Below, one piece after another: positions 27,509 through 36,574 of a stretch of DNA of 64,000 nucleotides (position 1 is the first letter of the stretch; each line of letters starts with the position of its first letter). Below the pieces are notes generated by a model. The model saw only the letters and a list, made by a program, of their open reading frames with translations, searched no databases and was not told the origin of the DNA. Source of the stretch: Azospirillum sp. TSA2s (GTDB lineage: Bacteria > Pseudomonadota > Alphaproteobacteria > Azospirillales > Azospirillaceae); the NCBI RefSeq assembly GCF_004923315.1, contig NZ_CP039650.1, positions 1,501,501-1,565,500 of the forward strand. Reading direction: 5' to 3'. The translations under genes and the position numbers were made by a program.

Positions 27509-28513
27509 TCACCAAGTCCCCGCCGGGCTGGGATCGCCATGCGCGCCGGCGGCGGGCTCGTGGTGGGCGAGCCAGCGTTCGGCCTCCAGCGCGGCCATGC
27601 AGCCCATGCCGGCGGCGGTGACCGCCTGACGATAGACCTTGTCCTTCACGTCGCCGGCGGCGAAGACGCCCGCGATGTCGGTGGCGGTCGAATCGGGGGC
27701 GGTGATGATGTAGCCTGACTCGTCCATCTTCACCTTGCCCTTGAAGATGCCGGTCGCCGGCTCGTGGCCGATGGCGACGAAGACGCCGGTCACCGGGATG
27801 ACGCGCTCCTCGCCCGACTTGACGTTCTTCACGCGGACGCCGGTGACGTTGCGCGGGTTGCCCATGGTGCCGTCGCCCTCGCCGACGATCTCCTCCACCG
27901 TGCTGTCCCACACCACCTCGATCTTCGGGTGGCGGAACAGGCGGTCCTGCATGATGCGTTCGGCGCGGAAGCTGTCGCGGCGGTGGATGACCGTCACCTT
28001 GGTGGCGTGGTTGGTCAGGTACAGCGCCTCTTCGACCGCGGAGTTGCCACCGCCGATCACCGCGACCTCCTTGCCGCGGAAGAAGAAGCCGTCGCAGGTG
28101 GCGCAGGCCGACACGCCGAAGCCGCGATAGATCTCCTCGGTCGAGATGCCGAGCCACCGCGCCTGGGCGCCGGTGGCGATGATGACGCTGTCGGCGGTGT
28201 AGGTGTCGCCGCTGTCGCCCTTGCAGATGAAGGGACGCTGGGTGAAGTCGACGTCGGTGATCAGGTCGAACACCATCTTCGTGCCGACATGCTCCGCCTG
28301 CTTTTGCATCTGCTCCATCAGCCAGGGGCCCTGGATCGGATCGGCGAAGCCGGGGTAGTTCTCCACGTCGGTGGTGATCATCAGCTGGCCGCCCGGCTGC
28401 ATGCCCTGGACCATCAGCGGCTCCAGATTGGCGCGCGCGGCATAGATGGCGGCGGTGTAGCCGGCCGGGCCGGCGCCGATGATGAGGACCTTGGTGTGGT
28501 GGGTCGTGGCCAT
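27509..28513 (-). CDS. trxB: thioredoxin-disulfide reductase
   Basis: A 334-aa FAD/NADPH enzyme that reduces thioredoxin. It has the N-terminal FAD motif GAGPAGYTAAIYAARA (about 13-28), the redox pair CATC (Cys137, Cys140), the NADPH motif GGGNSAVEEALYL, and GVFAAGDVKDKVYRQ near the end. The start ATG at 28513 gives MATTHHTKVLIIG. It is monocistronic as far as can be seen. The C-terminus is about 12 residues longer than usual, with an Ala/His/Pro tail. Confidence 0.97.
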   Translation of the reverse strand: MATTHHTKVLIIGAGPAGYTAAIYAARANLEPLMVQGMQPGGQLMITTDVENYPGFADPIQGPWLMEQMQKQAEHVGTKMVFDLITDVDFTQRPFICKGDSGDTYTADSVIIATGAQARWLGISTEEIYRGFGVSACATCDGFFFRGKEVAVIGGGNSAVEEALYLTNHATKVTVIHRRDSFRAERIMQDRLFRHPKIEVVWDSTVEEIVGEGDGTMGNPRNVTGVRVKNVKSGEERVIPVTGVFVAIGHEPATGIFKGKVKMDESGYIITAPDSTATDIAGVFAAGDVKDKVYRQAVTAAGMGCMAALEAERWLAHHEPAAGAHGDPSPAGTW

Positions 28514-28566
28514 GGGTCTGATCCCGCTGTGTATCGGCAAATGACGTGGTGCGTTTTGGAACGGCT

Positions 28567-30495
28567 CTAGAAACCGAACATATGGTCGAGGCTGAAGGCG
28601 CTGTCACCGGCAGCAAGGCAGCCATGGTAGCCGAACAGGCGGCAGGTGGTGTCGCGAATCAGCACATAGGCATGCTCGCCCGCCGCCAACCGTTCCGCTT
28701 CCGAAAACATCTCGTGATAGCGCCAGAAACGCGAGCCGCCGCAGGGGATCGCCAGCCGCTTGCGCGCCACTTCGACGCCGTCGCGCCGCACCAGGATCAG
28801 GCTGGTGTCGGAGGTGTCATGCCACCGGGTCGAGGCAGGGTAGACGAGGTGGCAGAGCGTGTCCCACGGGTCGGTGCCCAGCCGCAGGAACAGGCGGGTC
28901 GACAGGCCGGGCGGGCGGCCATGGTAGCTCTGCGGCTCGTCGCGATAGACCATCGCCATGTTGAACATGTGGCTGCCGAAGCTGGTCTCCGCCACATGGC
29001 CGGTCGTTACGTCCTCGTAACGGACCAGTGCGTGCAGCCAGCCGTCGGCAATCGTTCCGGCTTCGAAATCATAGACCAGTTCGACATGGCCCCAGCCGTC
29101 AACGACGCTTTTGTCGGCGACCAGCCCGGTCACGTCCAGCGCCACGCTGTCGGAGCGCTTCAGGTTGCCGAAGCGGTGTTCGGCCACCGCGGCGCCGTTG
29201 CAGTCGTAGACCACCGCCTTCACCGGCAGCTCGTTCTGCGCCGTGCTCATCGGCGTCGGCAGCAGAATGGTGCGCCAGCGGCCCATCGGCAGCAGCGGCG
29301 CCGGCAGGATGTGGCCCTTACCGACGACGCCCTTGTCCATGGCGCCACCGGTCAGTTGCGGCAACTTGGGGTCGGGCTTCAGGTCGGTGCGCTCGACATT
29401 GGCATGGGCCATGCGGCGGCGGCCGTCGGCGGCGACGATCTCATAGCGCGGCCGGACGAAATGCTTGCCGGCCTGCACCTCGAACTGCTGGGGCCAGCGC
29501 GCCTCGGGGAACAGGCTGGCGACGTCCAGCTCGACGGTGGCGAAGGCCGGGACCGCCTGGTCGAGCCTGCGGATGTCGGCCGAGCCCATCAGGTTCAGGC
29601 CGACGGCGCCGGCCGGGATCGGGGTCGGGTGGCTGTTCTGGATCCACAGGGTCACCCGCTCGCCCTCGCGCGGGGCGGGCAGGCCGGCATAGAGGTCGGC
29701 CGGCCAGGCGTTGGCGTCGTGGGTGCAGGACAGCACGCTGTCGTCGTCGCCATAGGTGTCGAGCGCGTATTTCACCACGTCATGCCCGGCGGCGCCGATG
29801 ACGTGCAGGAACAGCGAACCGCAGAAGTCGGACAGGTTGAAGCGCTCGCGCACCTGCCGGCTGTCGATCACCACGGTGCCGTCGGTCGGCGGCATCGGCT
29901 CCGTCCAGTCGGCGATGGGGCGGCCCTCGCCGTCGAACAGGCAGGCCCACAGCCGGGTGCCCTTGGCGCCGTAGCGCGGCCAGTAATTGGCCGACACCAC
30001 GCGGGTGTGGTGGCCGTCGCCGTCGCGGAACCAGGCGAAGTTGGTCGCCCAGTTGAACTTCGACAGGTAATGGCCGGGGTCGTTCAGCATGTCCTCCGGC
30101 ACGCGCATGGCGTCGAGCGAAACGACGCCGGCCTGCTTCGGGATCAGATGCGCGATGTGGCCTTCCAGCCGCTGGGAATCGAAGGCAACGACGAAGACGG
30201 TGCGGGCGCCGCTGGAGGGCAGGTCGGTCACCGGACGGGCGGCGTGGCCGAACACCTCGCGGCCTACCTGCTCCACGTCCTGGACATAGATCCCGCCGAT
30301 GTCGATCGACGACAGGTCATAGAACTCCGCCAGCCCCGACAGCAGGCCCAGCGGGTCATAGACCGCCACTGGTCCGAAGGAGGCCAGCCGCGCGATCAGG
30401 ATCGCGGCCTTGGGCGCCGCCAGCGGGTGGCCCACCGCCTTGAAGAAGCTGGAGCCGCCGGTGACGTTGGAAAAGGTCTCGATCCGAAGGGGCAT
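28567..30495 (-). CDS. large conserved-looking protein of unknown function
   Basis: A 642-aa protein I do not recognise. It has no signal peptide or TM helix. The first part (about 1-110) starts MPLRIETFSNVTGGSSFFKAV and looks alpha/beta. The rest is rich in beta-type segments and in Trp/Asp/Gly (NYWPRYGAKGTRLWACLFD, WHDTSDTSLILVRRDG, RFWRYHEMFSEAE). It ends with FSLDHMFGF. Codon use is like its neighbours and the frame is clean, so it is a real gene. The start at 30495 is chosen for the better N-terminus; the ribosome site is weak. Confidence 0.75.
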   Translation of the reverse strand: MPLRIETFSNVTGGSSFFKAVGHPLAAPKAAILIARLASFGPVAVYDPLGLLSGLAEFYDLSSIDIGGIYVQDVEQVGREVFGHAARPVTDLPSSGARTVFVVAFDSQRLEGHIAHLIPKQAGVVSLDAMRVPEDMLNDPGHYLSKFNWATNFAWFRDGDGHHTRVVSANYWPRYGAKGTRLWACLFDGEGRPIADWTEPMPPTDGTVVIDSRQVRERFNLSDFCGSLFLHVIGAAGHDVVKYALDTYGDDDSVLSCTHDANAWPADLYAGLPAPREGERVTLWIQNSHPTPIPAGAVGLNLMGSADIRRLDQAVPAFATVELDVASLFPEARWPQQFEVQAGKHFVRPRYEIVAADGRRRMAHANVERTDLKPDPKLPQLTGGAMDKGVVGKGHILPAPLLPMGRWRTILLPTPMSTAQNELPVKAVVYDCNGAAVAEHRFGNLKRSDSVALDVTGLVADKSVVDGWGHVELVYDFEAGTIADGWLHALVRYEDVTTGHVAETSFGSHMFNMAMVYRDEPQSYHGRPPGLSTRLFLRLGTDPWDTLCHLVYPASTRWHDTSDTSLILVRRDGVEVARKRLAIPCGGSRFWRYHEMFSEAERLAAGEHAYVLIRDTTCRLFGYHGCLAAGDSAFSLDHMFGF

Positions 30496-30692
30496 GAGGA
30501 CACACACACGCGAAAGCTATGCCAGGGCGTCGGTTATAGCCCCTTCGGCCGGGCGGGCGACAGAGATTTGCGGACCAACCCGATTTGTCCGGGGGCCGGA
30601 CGTCACCCGAGGGCCGCAGGGGCGCCACATGGGGCGCCGAATGGGTCGCCGCCGGAGCGTCCACCCGAAAATCGCCTCTTGTCTAAGAGCGG

Positions 30693-30727
30693 GTTTCGAT
30701 ATATCTAAGTTTTCGTTATATCGAAAC
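30693..30727 (+). promoter_or_regulatory. Perfect 11-bp inverted repeat operator of the PadR gene
   Basis: GTTTCGATATA, 13 bases, TATATCGAAAC, 19 bases before the PadR start. It overlaps a likely -10 region (TATATC, with TTGTCT about 15 bases upstream). The position and symmetry point to autoregulation, as for the PadR-type metal regulator YqjI. Confidence 0.7.
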
Positions 30728-30746
30728 TGCATCAAAAGAGGGTTCC

Positions 30747-31370
30747 ATGTTTCGGCATCTGTTTCACAATCACGGCCGCCGCTTCTCGCGTCCCGAGTTC
30801 GACGACGAGCTGGCGGAGGGTCGGGGGGAAGGGCGCGGCCGGCACGGTCGCCACGGTCATCGCGGCGGCTGGGAAGGCTGGGGCGGCCACGGGAAAGGCG
30901 GCCGGGGGGAGCGGCGCATCTTCGACCATGGCGACCTGCGGCTGGTCCTGCTGTGGCTGATCGCGGAGAAGCCGCGCTCCGGCTATGACCTGATCAAGAC
31001 GATCGAGGAGATGGTCGGCGGCGCCTACAGCCCCAGCCCCGGCGTCGTCTACCCGACCCTGACCTTGCTGGAGGAGCAGGGCCACATCCGCGTCGGCGCC
31101 ACCGAGGGCAACAAGAAGCTCTACGAGATCATGCCGGAGGGCACGGCGGCGCTGGCGGCGGCGGAGCCGACGGTGGCGGCGGTGCGCGAGCGCATCGCCC
31201 ATGCGAAGGCCTGCCGCCAGCGTGAATCGTCGCCGCAGATCGTCCGCGCCGTCGAGAACTTCAAGATGGCCCTGCGGATGCGCCTGTCACGCGGCGACCT
31301 GACGACGGAGCAGACCCAGGCCATCGCCGACATCATCGACAACGCCGCCCGCAGCGTCGAACGCATCTGA
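30747..31370 (+). CDS. PadR-family regulator with His/Gly-rich N-terminus (YqjI-like)
   Basis: A 207-aa regulator. Residues 1-57 are rich in His, Gly and Arg (MFRHLFHNHGRRFSR, then GRHGRHGHRGGW), which could bind metal. The PadR winged helix follows (about 58-135: FDHGDLRLVLLWLIAEKPRSGYDLIKTI, shown here only to place it by GYDLIKTIEE and SPGVVYPTLTLLEEQG), then a C-terminal dimer helix. E. coli YqjI has the same layout and senses nickel/iron. The DUF2218 gene follows in the same operon. Confidence 0.85.
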   Translation: MFRHLFHNHGRRFSRPEFDDELAEGRGEGRGRHGRHGHRGGWEGWGGHGKGGRGERRIFDHGDLRLVLLWLIAEKPRSGYDLIKTIEEMVGGAYSPSPGVVYPTLTLLEEQGHIRVGATEGNKKLYEIMPEGTAALAAAEPTVAAVRERIAHAKACRQRESSPQIVRAVENFKMALRMRLSRGDLTTEQTQAIADIIDNAARSVERI

Positions 31371-31390
31371 CCGGACAGGAGACGATGACC

Positions 31391-31684
31391 ATGGCCGCAT
31401 CGACCGCGCGCATCGCGACGCCGAACGGGCGCCGCTACATGACCCAGCTGTGCAAGCATTGGGCGCACAAGTTCGAGGTCACCTATGACGAGACCCAGGG
31501 CCTCGTCCCCTTCGGTCCCGACAGCCGCTGCCGCATGGCGGCCGACGACTCCGGGTTGACGCTGACCCTGGAGGTGGCGGACGCCGGACAGATGGAGCGC
31601 ATGCAGGGGGTGGTGATCGACCACCTGAAGCGCTTCGCCTTCCGCGAGGATTTGGGCGAGGTGGCCTGGACCGGGGTGGGGTGA
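31391..31684 (+). CDS. DUF2218 domain protein
   Basis: A 97-aa protein with the DUF2218 pattern: MTQLCKHWAHKFEV, then a Cys-containing middle and RFAFREDLGEVAW at the end. DUF2218 is often linked, or fused, to siderophore-interacting ferric reductases (ViuB/YqjH type). Here it follows the YqjI-like PadR gene by about 20 bases, which fits an iron/nickel role. The ATG at 31391 has AGGAG nine bases upstream; the ATG at 31385 is too close to it. Confidence 0.8.
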   Translation: MAASTARIATPNGRRYMTQLCKHWAHKFEVTYDETQGLVPFGPDSRCRMAADDSGLTLTLEVADAGQMERMQGVVIDHLKRFAFREDLGEVAWTGVG

Positions 31685-31720
31685 GGCGCATTTTCCCGAA
31701 TCTGTCTGCGACAAATCCTG

Positions 31721-31748
31721 TTGAGAATTACCGCGTTGGCGGTGTAAA
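31721..31748 (+). promoter_or_regulatory. Candidate sigma70-type promoter of the Rrf2 gene
   Basis: TTGAGA (31721-31726), a 16-base spacer, then TGTAAA (31743-31748), about 90 bases before the start. Confidence 0.4.
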
Positions 31749-31837
31749 ACGGCTCTTAACCAACAGGCGGGAATGGGAGAGAAGGCGGTTTCCCACCGCC
31801 GGGCCGCCCATGGACAGATCACCGGGAGTCGTTCGTG

Positions 31838-32293
31838 ATGCTCCGCATCTCCAAGAAGCTGATGTTCGCCATCGAGGCGGTCCTCGACATCGCCTACAAC
31901 GCGGGCACCGAGCCGGTGCAGTCGGGGGAGATCACCCGGCGCCAGGGCATCCCGAAGCGCTATCTGGAACAGGTGCTGCAGCAGCTGGTGCGTGAAGGCG
32001 TGCTGGCCGGGGTGCGCGGCCCGCGCGGCGGCTACCGGCTGGCGCGGGAACGGCGGCGCATCACGCTGGGCGAGATCGTCAAGGTCGTCCGCGCGATGGA
32101 GACCGCCACCGATCCGATCGAAGAGCCGGCCGGCTCCGTGCTGGGCCATCAGGTGGTGCGCCCGCTGTGGGGTGAACTGCAGGAAGAGTGCATGGCGAAG
32201 CTCGACACCATCACCATCGAGGATCTGTGCATGCGCGCGCGCCGCGCCGGGGTGGAGAGCGAGACCGAGGACCGCATCGACTTCACCATCTGA
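31838..32293 (+). CDS. Rrf2-family transcriptional regulator
   Basis: A 151-aa Rrf2 protein with an N-terminal winged helix (KLMFAIEAVLDIAYNAG, then ITRRQGIPKRYLEQVLQQLVREG and GPRGGYRLARE). It lacks the three-Cys cluster of IscR; its Cys residues are spread near the C-terminus. It therefore resembles the CymR/cysteine-metabolism type. cysK follows 148 bases later, preceded by its own promoter and an inverted repeat. GTG at 31835 directly precedes the chosen ATG. Confidence 0.88.
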   Translation: MLRISKKLMFAIEAVLDIAYNAGTEPVQSGEITRRQGIPKRYLEQVLQQLVREGVLAGVRGPRGGYRLARERRRITLGEIVKVVRAMETATDPIEEPAGSVLGHQVVRPLWGELQEECMAKLDTITIEDLCMRARRAGVESETEDRIDFTI

Positions 32294-32362
32294 CGCCCTG
32301 ATGTGGTGCCAGGGCTGACTCGCTGGGGGTCGTTCGGACGGCCCGGCAGCACCACTTCCTGT

Positions 32363-32424
32363 TTGACAGGGTCCCGGGGCTGGATAATGCTCCACTTGTG
32401 GTGTTGAACTCACTTATAACACAA
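32363..32424 (+). promoter_or_regulatory. cysK promoter with overlapping inverted repeat
   Basis: TTGACA (32363-32368) with TAATGC (32385-32390) at 16 bases, or GATAAT at 14. Over the probable transcription start lie TTGTG (32396-32400) and CACAA (32420-32424), with GTGTT and AACAC inside. A repressor bound there would block cysK; the Rrf2 protein just upstream is the obvious candidate. Confidence 0.5.
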
Positions 32425-32441
32425 ATCTCAGAGGTGGAATC

Positions 32442-33401
32442 ATGGCTGCACCGGAGTTCCGCGGCAAGATCTACGACAGCATCCTCGACACGATCGGCGC
32501 CACGCCGCTGGTGCGGCTCGACCGCCTCGCCGCCGAGGCGGGGGTGAAGGCCCAGATCATCGGCAAGCTGGAGTTCTTCAACCCGCTGGCCAGCGTCAAG
32601 GACCGCATCGGCCGCGCCATGATCGAGGCCGCCGAGGCCGCCGGCACCATCGCCCCCGGCCGCACGACGCTGGTCGAACCCACCTCCGGCAACACCGGCA
32701 TCGCGCTGGCCTTCGTTGCCGCCGCCAAGGGGTACAAGCTGATCCTGACCATGCCGGAAAGCATGTCGGTGGAGCGGCGCAAGATGCTGAAGCTGCTGGG
32801 CGCCGAACTGGTGCTGACCCCGGCGGCGGAGGGCATGAAGGGCGCCATCCGCAAGGCGGAGGAGATCCTGGCCGCCGACCCGAACGCCTATCTGCTGCAG
32901 CAGTTCAAGAACGCCGCCAACCCGGCCGTCCACCGCGCCACCACGGCGGAGGAGATCTGGAAGGACACCGACGGTCAGGTCGATTTCCTGATCTCCGGCG
33001 TCGGCACCGGCGGCACGCTGACCGGCACCGCCGAGGTCATCAAGGCGCGCAAGCCCTCCTTCAAGGCGGTGGCGGTGGAGCCGGAGGACAGCCCGGTCCT
33101 GTCCGGCGGCATGCCCGGCCCGCACAAGATCCAGGGTATCGGCGCCGGCTTCGTGCCGGAAATCCTGAAGAAGGAGCTGATCGACGAGGTGGTGCGCATC
33201 TCCAACCAGCGCGCCTTCGAGACCGCCCGCGACGTCGCCCGCCTGGAAGGCGTGCCGGTCGGCATCTCGTCCGGCGCGGCGCTGGCCGCGGCGCTGGAGA
33301 TCGGCGCCCGTCCGGAGAATGCCGGCAAGCAGATCGTCGTGATCCTGCCGTCCTTCGCCGAACGCTACCTGTCGACCGCTCTGTTCGAAGGGCTGGAGTA
33401 A
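32442..33401 (+). CDS. cysK: cysteine synthase A (O-acetylserine sulfhydrylase)
   Basis: A 319-aa PLP enzyme making cysteine from O-acetylserine and sulfide. It has the PLP Lys (Lys53 in NPLASVKDRIG), the substrate loop PTSGNTG (about 80-86), and the phosphate-binding GVGTGGTLTG. The C-terminus VVILPSFAERYLSTALF is typical of CysK. A hairpin at 33414 follows. It lies in a run with Rrf2, MoeB/ThiF and DsrE genes. Confidence 0.97.
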   Translation: MAAPEFRGKIYDSILDTIGATPLVRLDRLAAEAGVKAQIIGKLEFFNPLASVKDRIGRAMIEAAEAAGTIAPGRTTLVEPTSGNTGIALAFVAAAKGYKLILTMPESMSVERRKMLKLLGAELVLTPAAEGMKGAIRKAEEILAADPNAYLLQQFKNAANPAVHRATTAEEIWKDTDGQVDFLISGVGTGGTLTGTAEVIKARKPSFKAVAVEPEDSPVLSGGMPGPHKIQGIGAGFVPEILKKELIDEVVRISNQRAFETARDVARLEGVPVGISSGAALAAALEIGARPENAGKQIVVILPSFAERYLSTALFEGLE

Positions 33402-33413
33402 CACTGCGCCCGT

Positions 33414-33445
33414 GCGGGTGGGGGCGATCCTTGCCCCCCACTCGC
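33414..33445 (+). terminator. Terminator-like hairpin after cysK
   Basis: GCGGGTGGGGGC pairs with GCCCCCCACTCGC around a 7-base loop, 12 bases past the cysK stop. There is no T-run. Confidence 0.55.
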
Positions 33446-33569
33446 AGCTTCGGTTCGCAGCTTGGCGGCGAAATTCCGGCCCGAAATTTGACGGAATTCG
33501 CCCTTTCGGCTAATCTTCCCGGTGACCGCACCGCCGTTCCGTCCGTGCCGCCGCCGGGGAGTGACCGCC

Positions 33570-34367
33570 ATGACGGATATTACCGCCTCCACCTACGTTC
33601 CGAACCTGTCGAGCAGCGCCTTCTCCCAATTGAAGGGGAAGACGACCAAGATCGGTTCGGACGGTGCCAACGCCGACACCCAGACCTTCACGGTCAGCAA
33701 GTCCGGCGAGTTCAATTTCAAGATCAACAACACCTTCACCAACGTTGAGATCCGCAACGACCGCAACGAGGTGGTGACCACCATCCGGTCGAAGGAATCG
33801 GCGGCGGACGCCAGCGCGCGGCTGGGACCCGGCACCTACACGGCGACCTTTTCGCAGGCCAACCGGGCCGCGGGCGTGCGCGACTATTCGATGGACGTCA
33901 CGGAGCGGCAGAACGTCCTGGTGACCGGCGGCGGCGCGACCTTGAAGGGCACTGCCCAGCCATCCGGCAACGGCGATACCGGCATTCAGAAGCACACCTT
34001 CAACGTCGTGCAGGGCGGCACCTTCACCGCCGACATCTCGCTGCCCAACACGCGCTGGGCGATGATGGACAAGGACGGCAAGGTGGTGGCCGCCAGCGAC
34101 TCCGGAAAGCCAGACGCGCAGCAGACCTTCCTGCAGAAACCGACCTACAAGCTGGAACCCGGTCAGTACACCATGGTTGTGGTGCCGCCGTCCGACCTGA
34201 AGAGCCCGACCGATTTCCGGCTGAGCTTCGTCCCGCGCAATCCGGACCTGACGGAAAGCGGCCTCAACCAGGAAAGCGCCATCCAGAAGACGCTGCGCGA
34301 ACGGCAGGACCGGCTGCGCCAGTGGGCGTCGGAAGCGAAGCCCACGACCACCTCGACAAAGGCCTAG
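33570..34367 (+). CDS. hypothetical protein, two beta-rich repeats
   Basis: A 265-aa protein without signal peptide or TM helix. Two similar beta-rich units can be seen, each with an 'F-x-V/F-x-x-G-x-F' strand (TFTVSKSGEFNFKI and TFNVVQGGTFTADI) followed by a 'GxYTxxF/V' turn (LGPGTYTATF and LEPGQYTMVV). This resembles the PPC/pre-peptidase beta-sandwich fold, usually found in secreted proteins. The C-terminus is charged and helical. GGGGAG lies eight bases before the ATG. Function unknown. Confidence 0.7.
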   Translation: MTDITASTYVPNLSSSAFSQLKGKTTKIGSDGANADTQTFTVSKSGEFNFKINNTFTNVEIRNDRNEVVTTIRSKESAADASARLGPGTYTATFSQANRAAGVRDYSMDVTERQNVLVTGGGATLKGTAQPSGNGDTGIQKHTFNVVQGGTFTADISLPNTRWAMMDKDGKVVAASDSGKPDAQQTFLQKPTYKLEPGQYTMVVVPPSDLKSPTDFRLSFVPRNPDLTESGLNQESAIQKTLRERQDRLRQWASEAKPTTTSTKA

Positions 34368-34452
34368 CGGTTTCCGGCGGCACTGCCGGCCTGCGGAAAA
34401 CGCGGCATCGAATGTTGCTGCAACGGCGCGTCCTTGCGCTATGCTGCGGGCC

Positions 34453-35241
<789 letters not shown>

Positions 35242-35274
35242 CGGGCGCCACGGCAACGACGGGAGGCGGCCACC

Positions 35275-35763
35275 ATGTCCACTGCCCTGCCTGAAACCAT
35301 GTCTATTACGGGAGCCGGCGGCACGTCGGCCCTGTCTATCGTCTTATTCGCCGGCGGCTTCGACCGCGTCCATTACGCACTGGTGATGGCCAGCGCCGCG
35401 GCGGCCACCAACCGCAAGGTCACGCTGTTCTTCACCGGCCGCGCCCTGCGCGCCCTGGTGCATGAGACGGAGCCGGGGGTGCTGGGCTGGCACGATCTGG
35501 ACCCGGCCGACGACGGCAGCACGCCGGTGGCGCGCGACCGCTATTTCGCCACCCACGGCCTCGCCACCTTCGAGGAGCTGCTGGAGGCCTGCGTCGCCAT
35601 GGGCGTCACGGTGATGGCCTGCGAGATGGGGCTGCGGGCGCTGGGACTGCCGCCGGGCGTCTCGCTGCGAGCCGACGTGCCGGTCGCCACCGGCGGAGTC
35701 GTCACCTTCCTGAACCATGCGTCCGGCGGGGCGCCGGGCGGCGGCGCCATGCTGTTCATCTGA
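35275..35763 (+). CDS. DsrE/DsrF-like family protein
   Basis: A 162-aa protein of the DsrE fold (SIVLFAGGFDRVHYALVMASAA start, FFTGRALRAL). A conserved Cys lies in VMACEMGLRALG, where related proteins carry a persulfide. Together with the MoeB/ThiF gene just upstream and cysK nearby, this suggests sulfur transfer. The following short gene begins 16 bases after its stop. Confidence 0.83.
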   Translation: MSTALPETMSITGAGGTSALSIVLFAGGFDRVHYALVMASAAAATNRKVTLFFTGRALRALVHETEPGVLGWHDLDPADDGSTPVARDRYFATHGLATFEELLEACVAMGVTVMACEMGLRALGLPPGVSLRADVPVATGGVVTFLNHASGGAPGGGAMLFI

Positions 35764-35779
35764 GATGGCTGGAACGGGC

Positions 35780-36037
35780 ATGAGCGACAACCGCGAGATC
35801 CTCGACCTCGCCAACCGGTTCGAGTCGATCGCCACCGACGGGTTCGAAGGGCGCCCCTACCGGCCGGCGCTGTCCGACCTCGCGACCCGTGTGCGGGAGC
35901 GGCCGGGCATGGCGCCGCGCGTGGCCCATGCGCTTGGGATCATGATCCAGCTGATCGGCGAGAGCGATCCCGAGGGGCGGTTCGCCGCCAAGATCGCCAT
36001 CCTGCGCGAAGCGGTGGGGCTGCTGAGCGACGCCTGA
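35780..36037 (+). CDS. small hypothetical protein
   Basis: An 85-aa soluble, mainly helical protein, MSDNREILDLANRFESIA. I recognise no family. The ATG at 35780 has GGAACGGG upstream; another in-frame ATG lies at 35765. It seems to close the moeB-dsrE run. An ECF41-type promoter begins 21 bases after its stop. Confidence 0.65.
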   Translation: MSDNREILDLANRFESIATDGFEGRPYRPALSDLATRVRERPGMAPRVAHALGIMIQLIGESDPEGRFAAKIAILREAVGLLSDA

Positions 36038-36058
36038 GCTAAGCGCAAGGCAGCCATG

Positions 36059-36085
36059 CGTCACGCTGGAGATGTGTGCCCCGTC
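36059..36085 (+). promoter_or_regulatory. ECF41-type promoter
   Basis: CGTCACG (36059-36065), a 16-base spacer, CGTC (36082-36085). This is close to the ECF41 target pattern (TGTCAC-type -35 with CGTC at -10). It lies about 37 bases before the AhpD-like gene that precedes the ECF41 sigma gene, so the pair would drive its own transcription. Confidence 0.65.
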
Positions 36086-36121
36086 ATGGGTGCGATGACA
36101 CTCCAAACGAGGATGAACACC

Positions 36122-36574
36122 ATGGCTTTCCGTTTCACCGTCGCCGCCGATGCTCCGTCCCTGTACGCCACGCTGTTCGCCACCGCCAAGGCCATCCGCG
36201 GCAGCGGCCTGCCGACCGGGCTGGTCCACCTGATCGACCTGCGCGTGTCGCAGATCAACGGCTGCGCCTATTGCATCGACCTGCATACCAAGGAAGCCCG
36301 CCACGACGGCCAGTCGGAAGAGCGCATCGCCGCCCTTGCCGAGTGGGAGCGGTCGGACCTGTTCCTGCCTGACGAGCGCGCCGCCTTCGCCTGGGCCGAG
36401 GTGCTGACCCGCACCCAGCATGATCGCATCGACGACGCCTACCGGGCGCTGCAACGCCATTTCAGCGCCGAGCAGATCGCCCAGCTGACGGTGACGGCGG
36501 CGCAGATCAACGCCTGGAACCGCGTCGGCATCGCCCAGCATGTCGAGGGCACCGCCGTCGGGATGGCGGCGTGA
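36122..36574 (+). CDS. carboxymuconolactone decarboxylase/AhpD-family protein
   Basis: A 150-aa all-helical protein with the redox motif CAYCIDLH (Cys-x2-Cys-x3-His), typical of alkylhydroperoxidase-like CMD proteins. These are the usual partner of ECF41 sigma factors. The ATG at 36122 has ACGAGGA eight bases upstream; another lies at 36113. Its stop overlaps the start of the sigma gene by four bases, so the two are translationally coupled. Confidence 0.92.
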   Translation: MAFRFTVAADAPSLYATLFATAKAIRGSGLPTGLVHLIDLRVSQINGCAYCIDLHTKEARHDGQSEERIAALAEWERSDLFLPDERAAFAWAEVLTRTQHDRIDDAYRALQRHFSAEQIAQLTVTAAQINAWNRVGIAQHVEGTAVGMAA

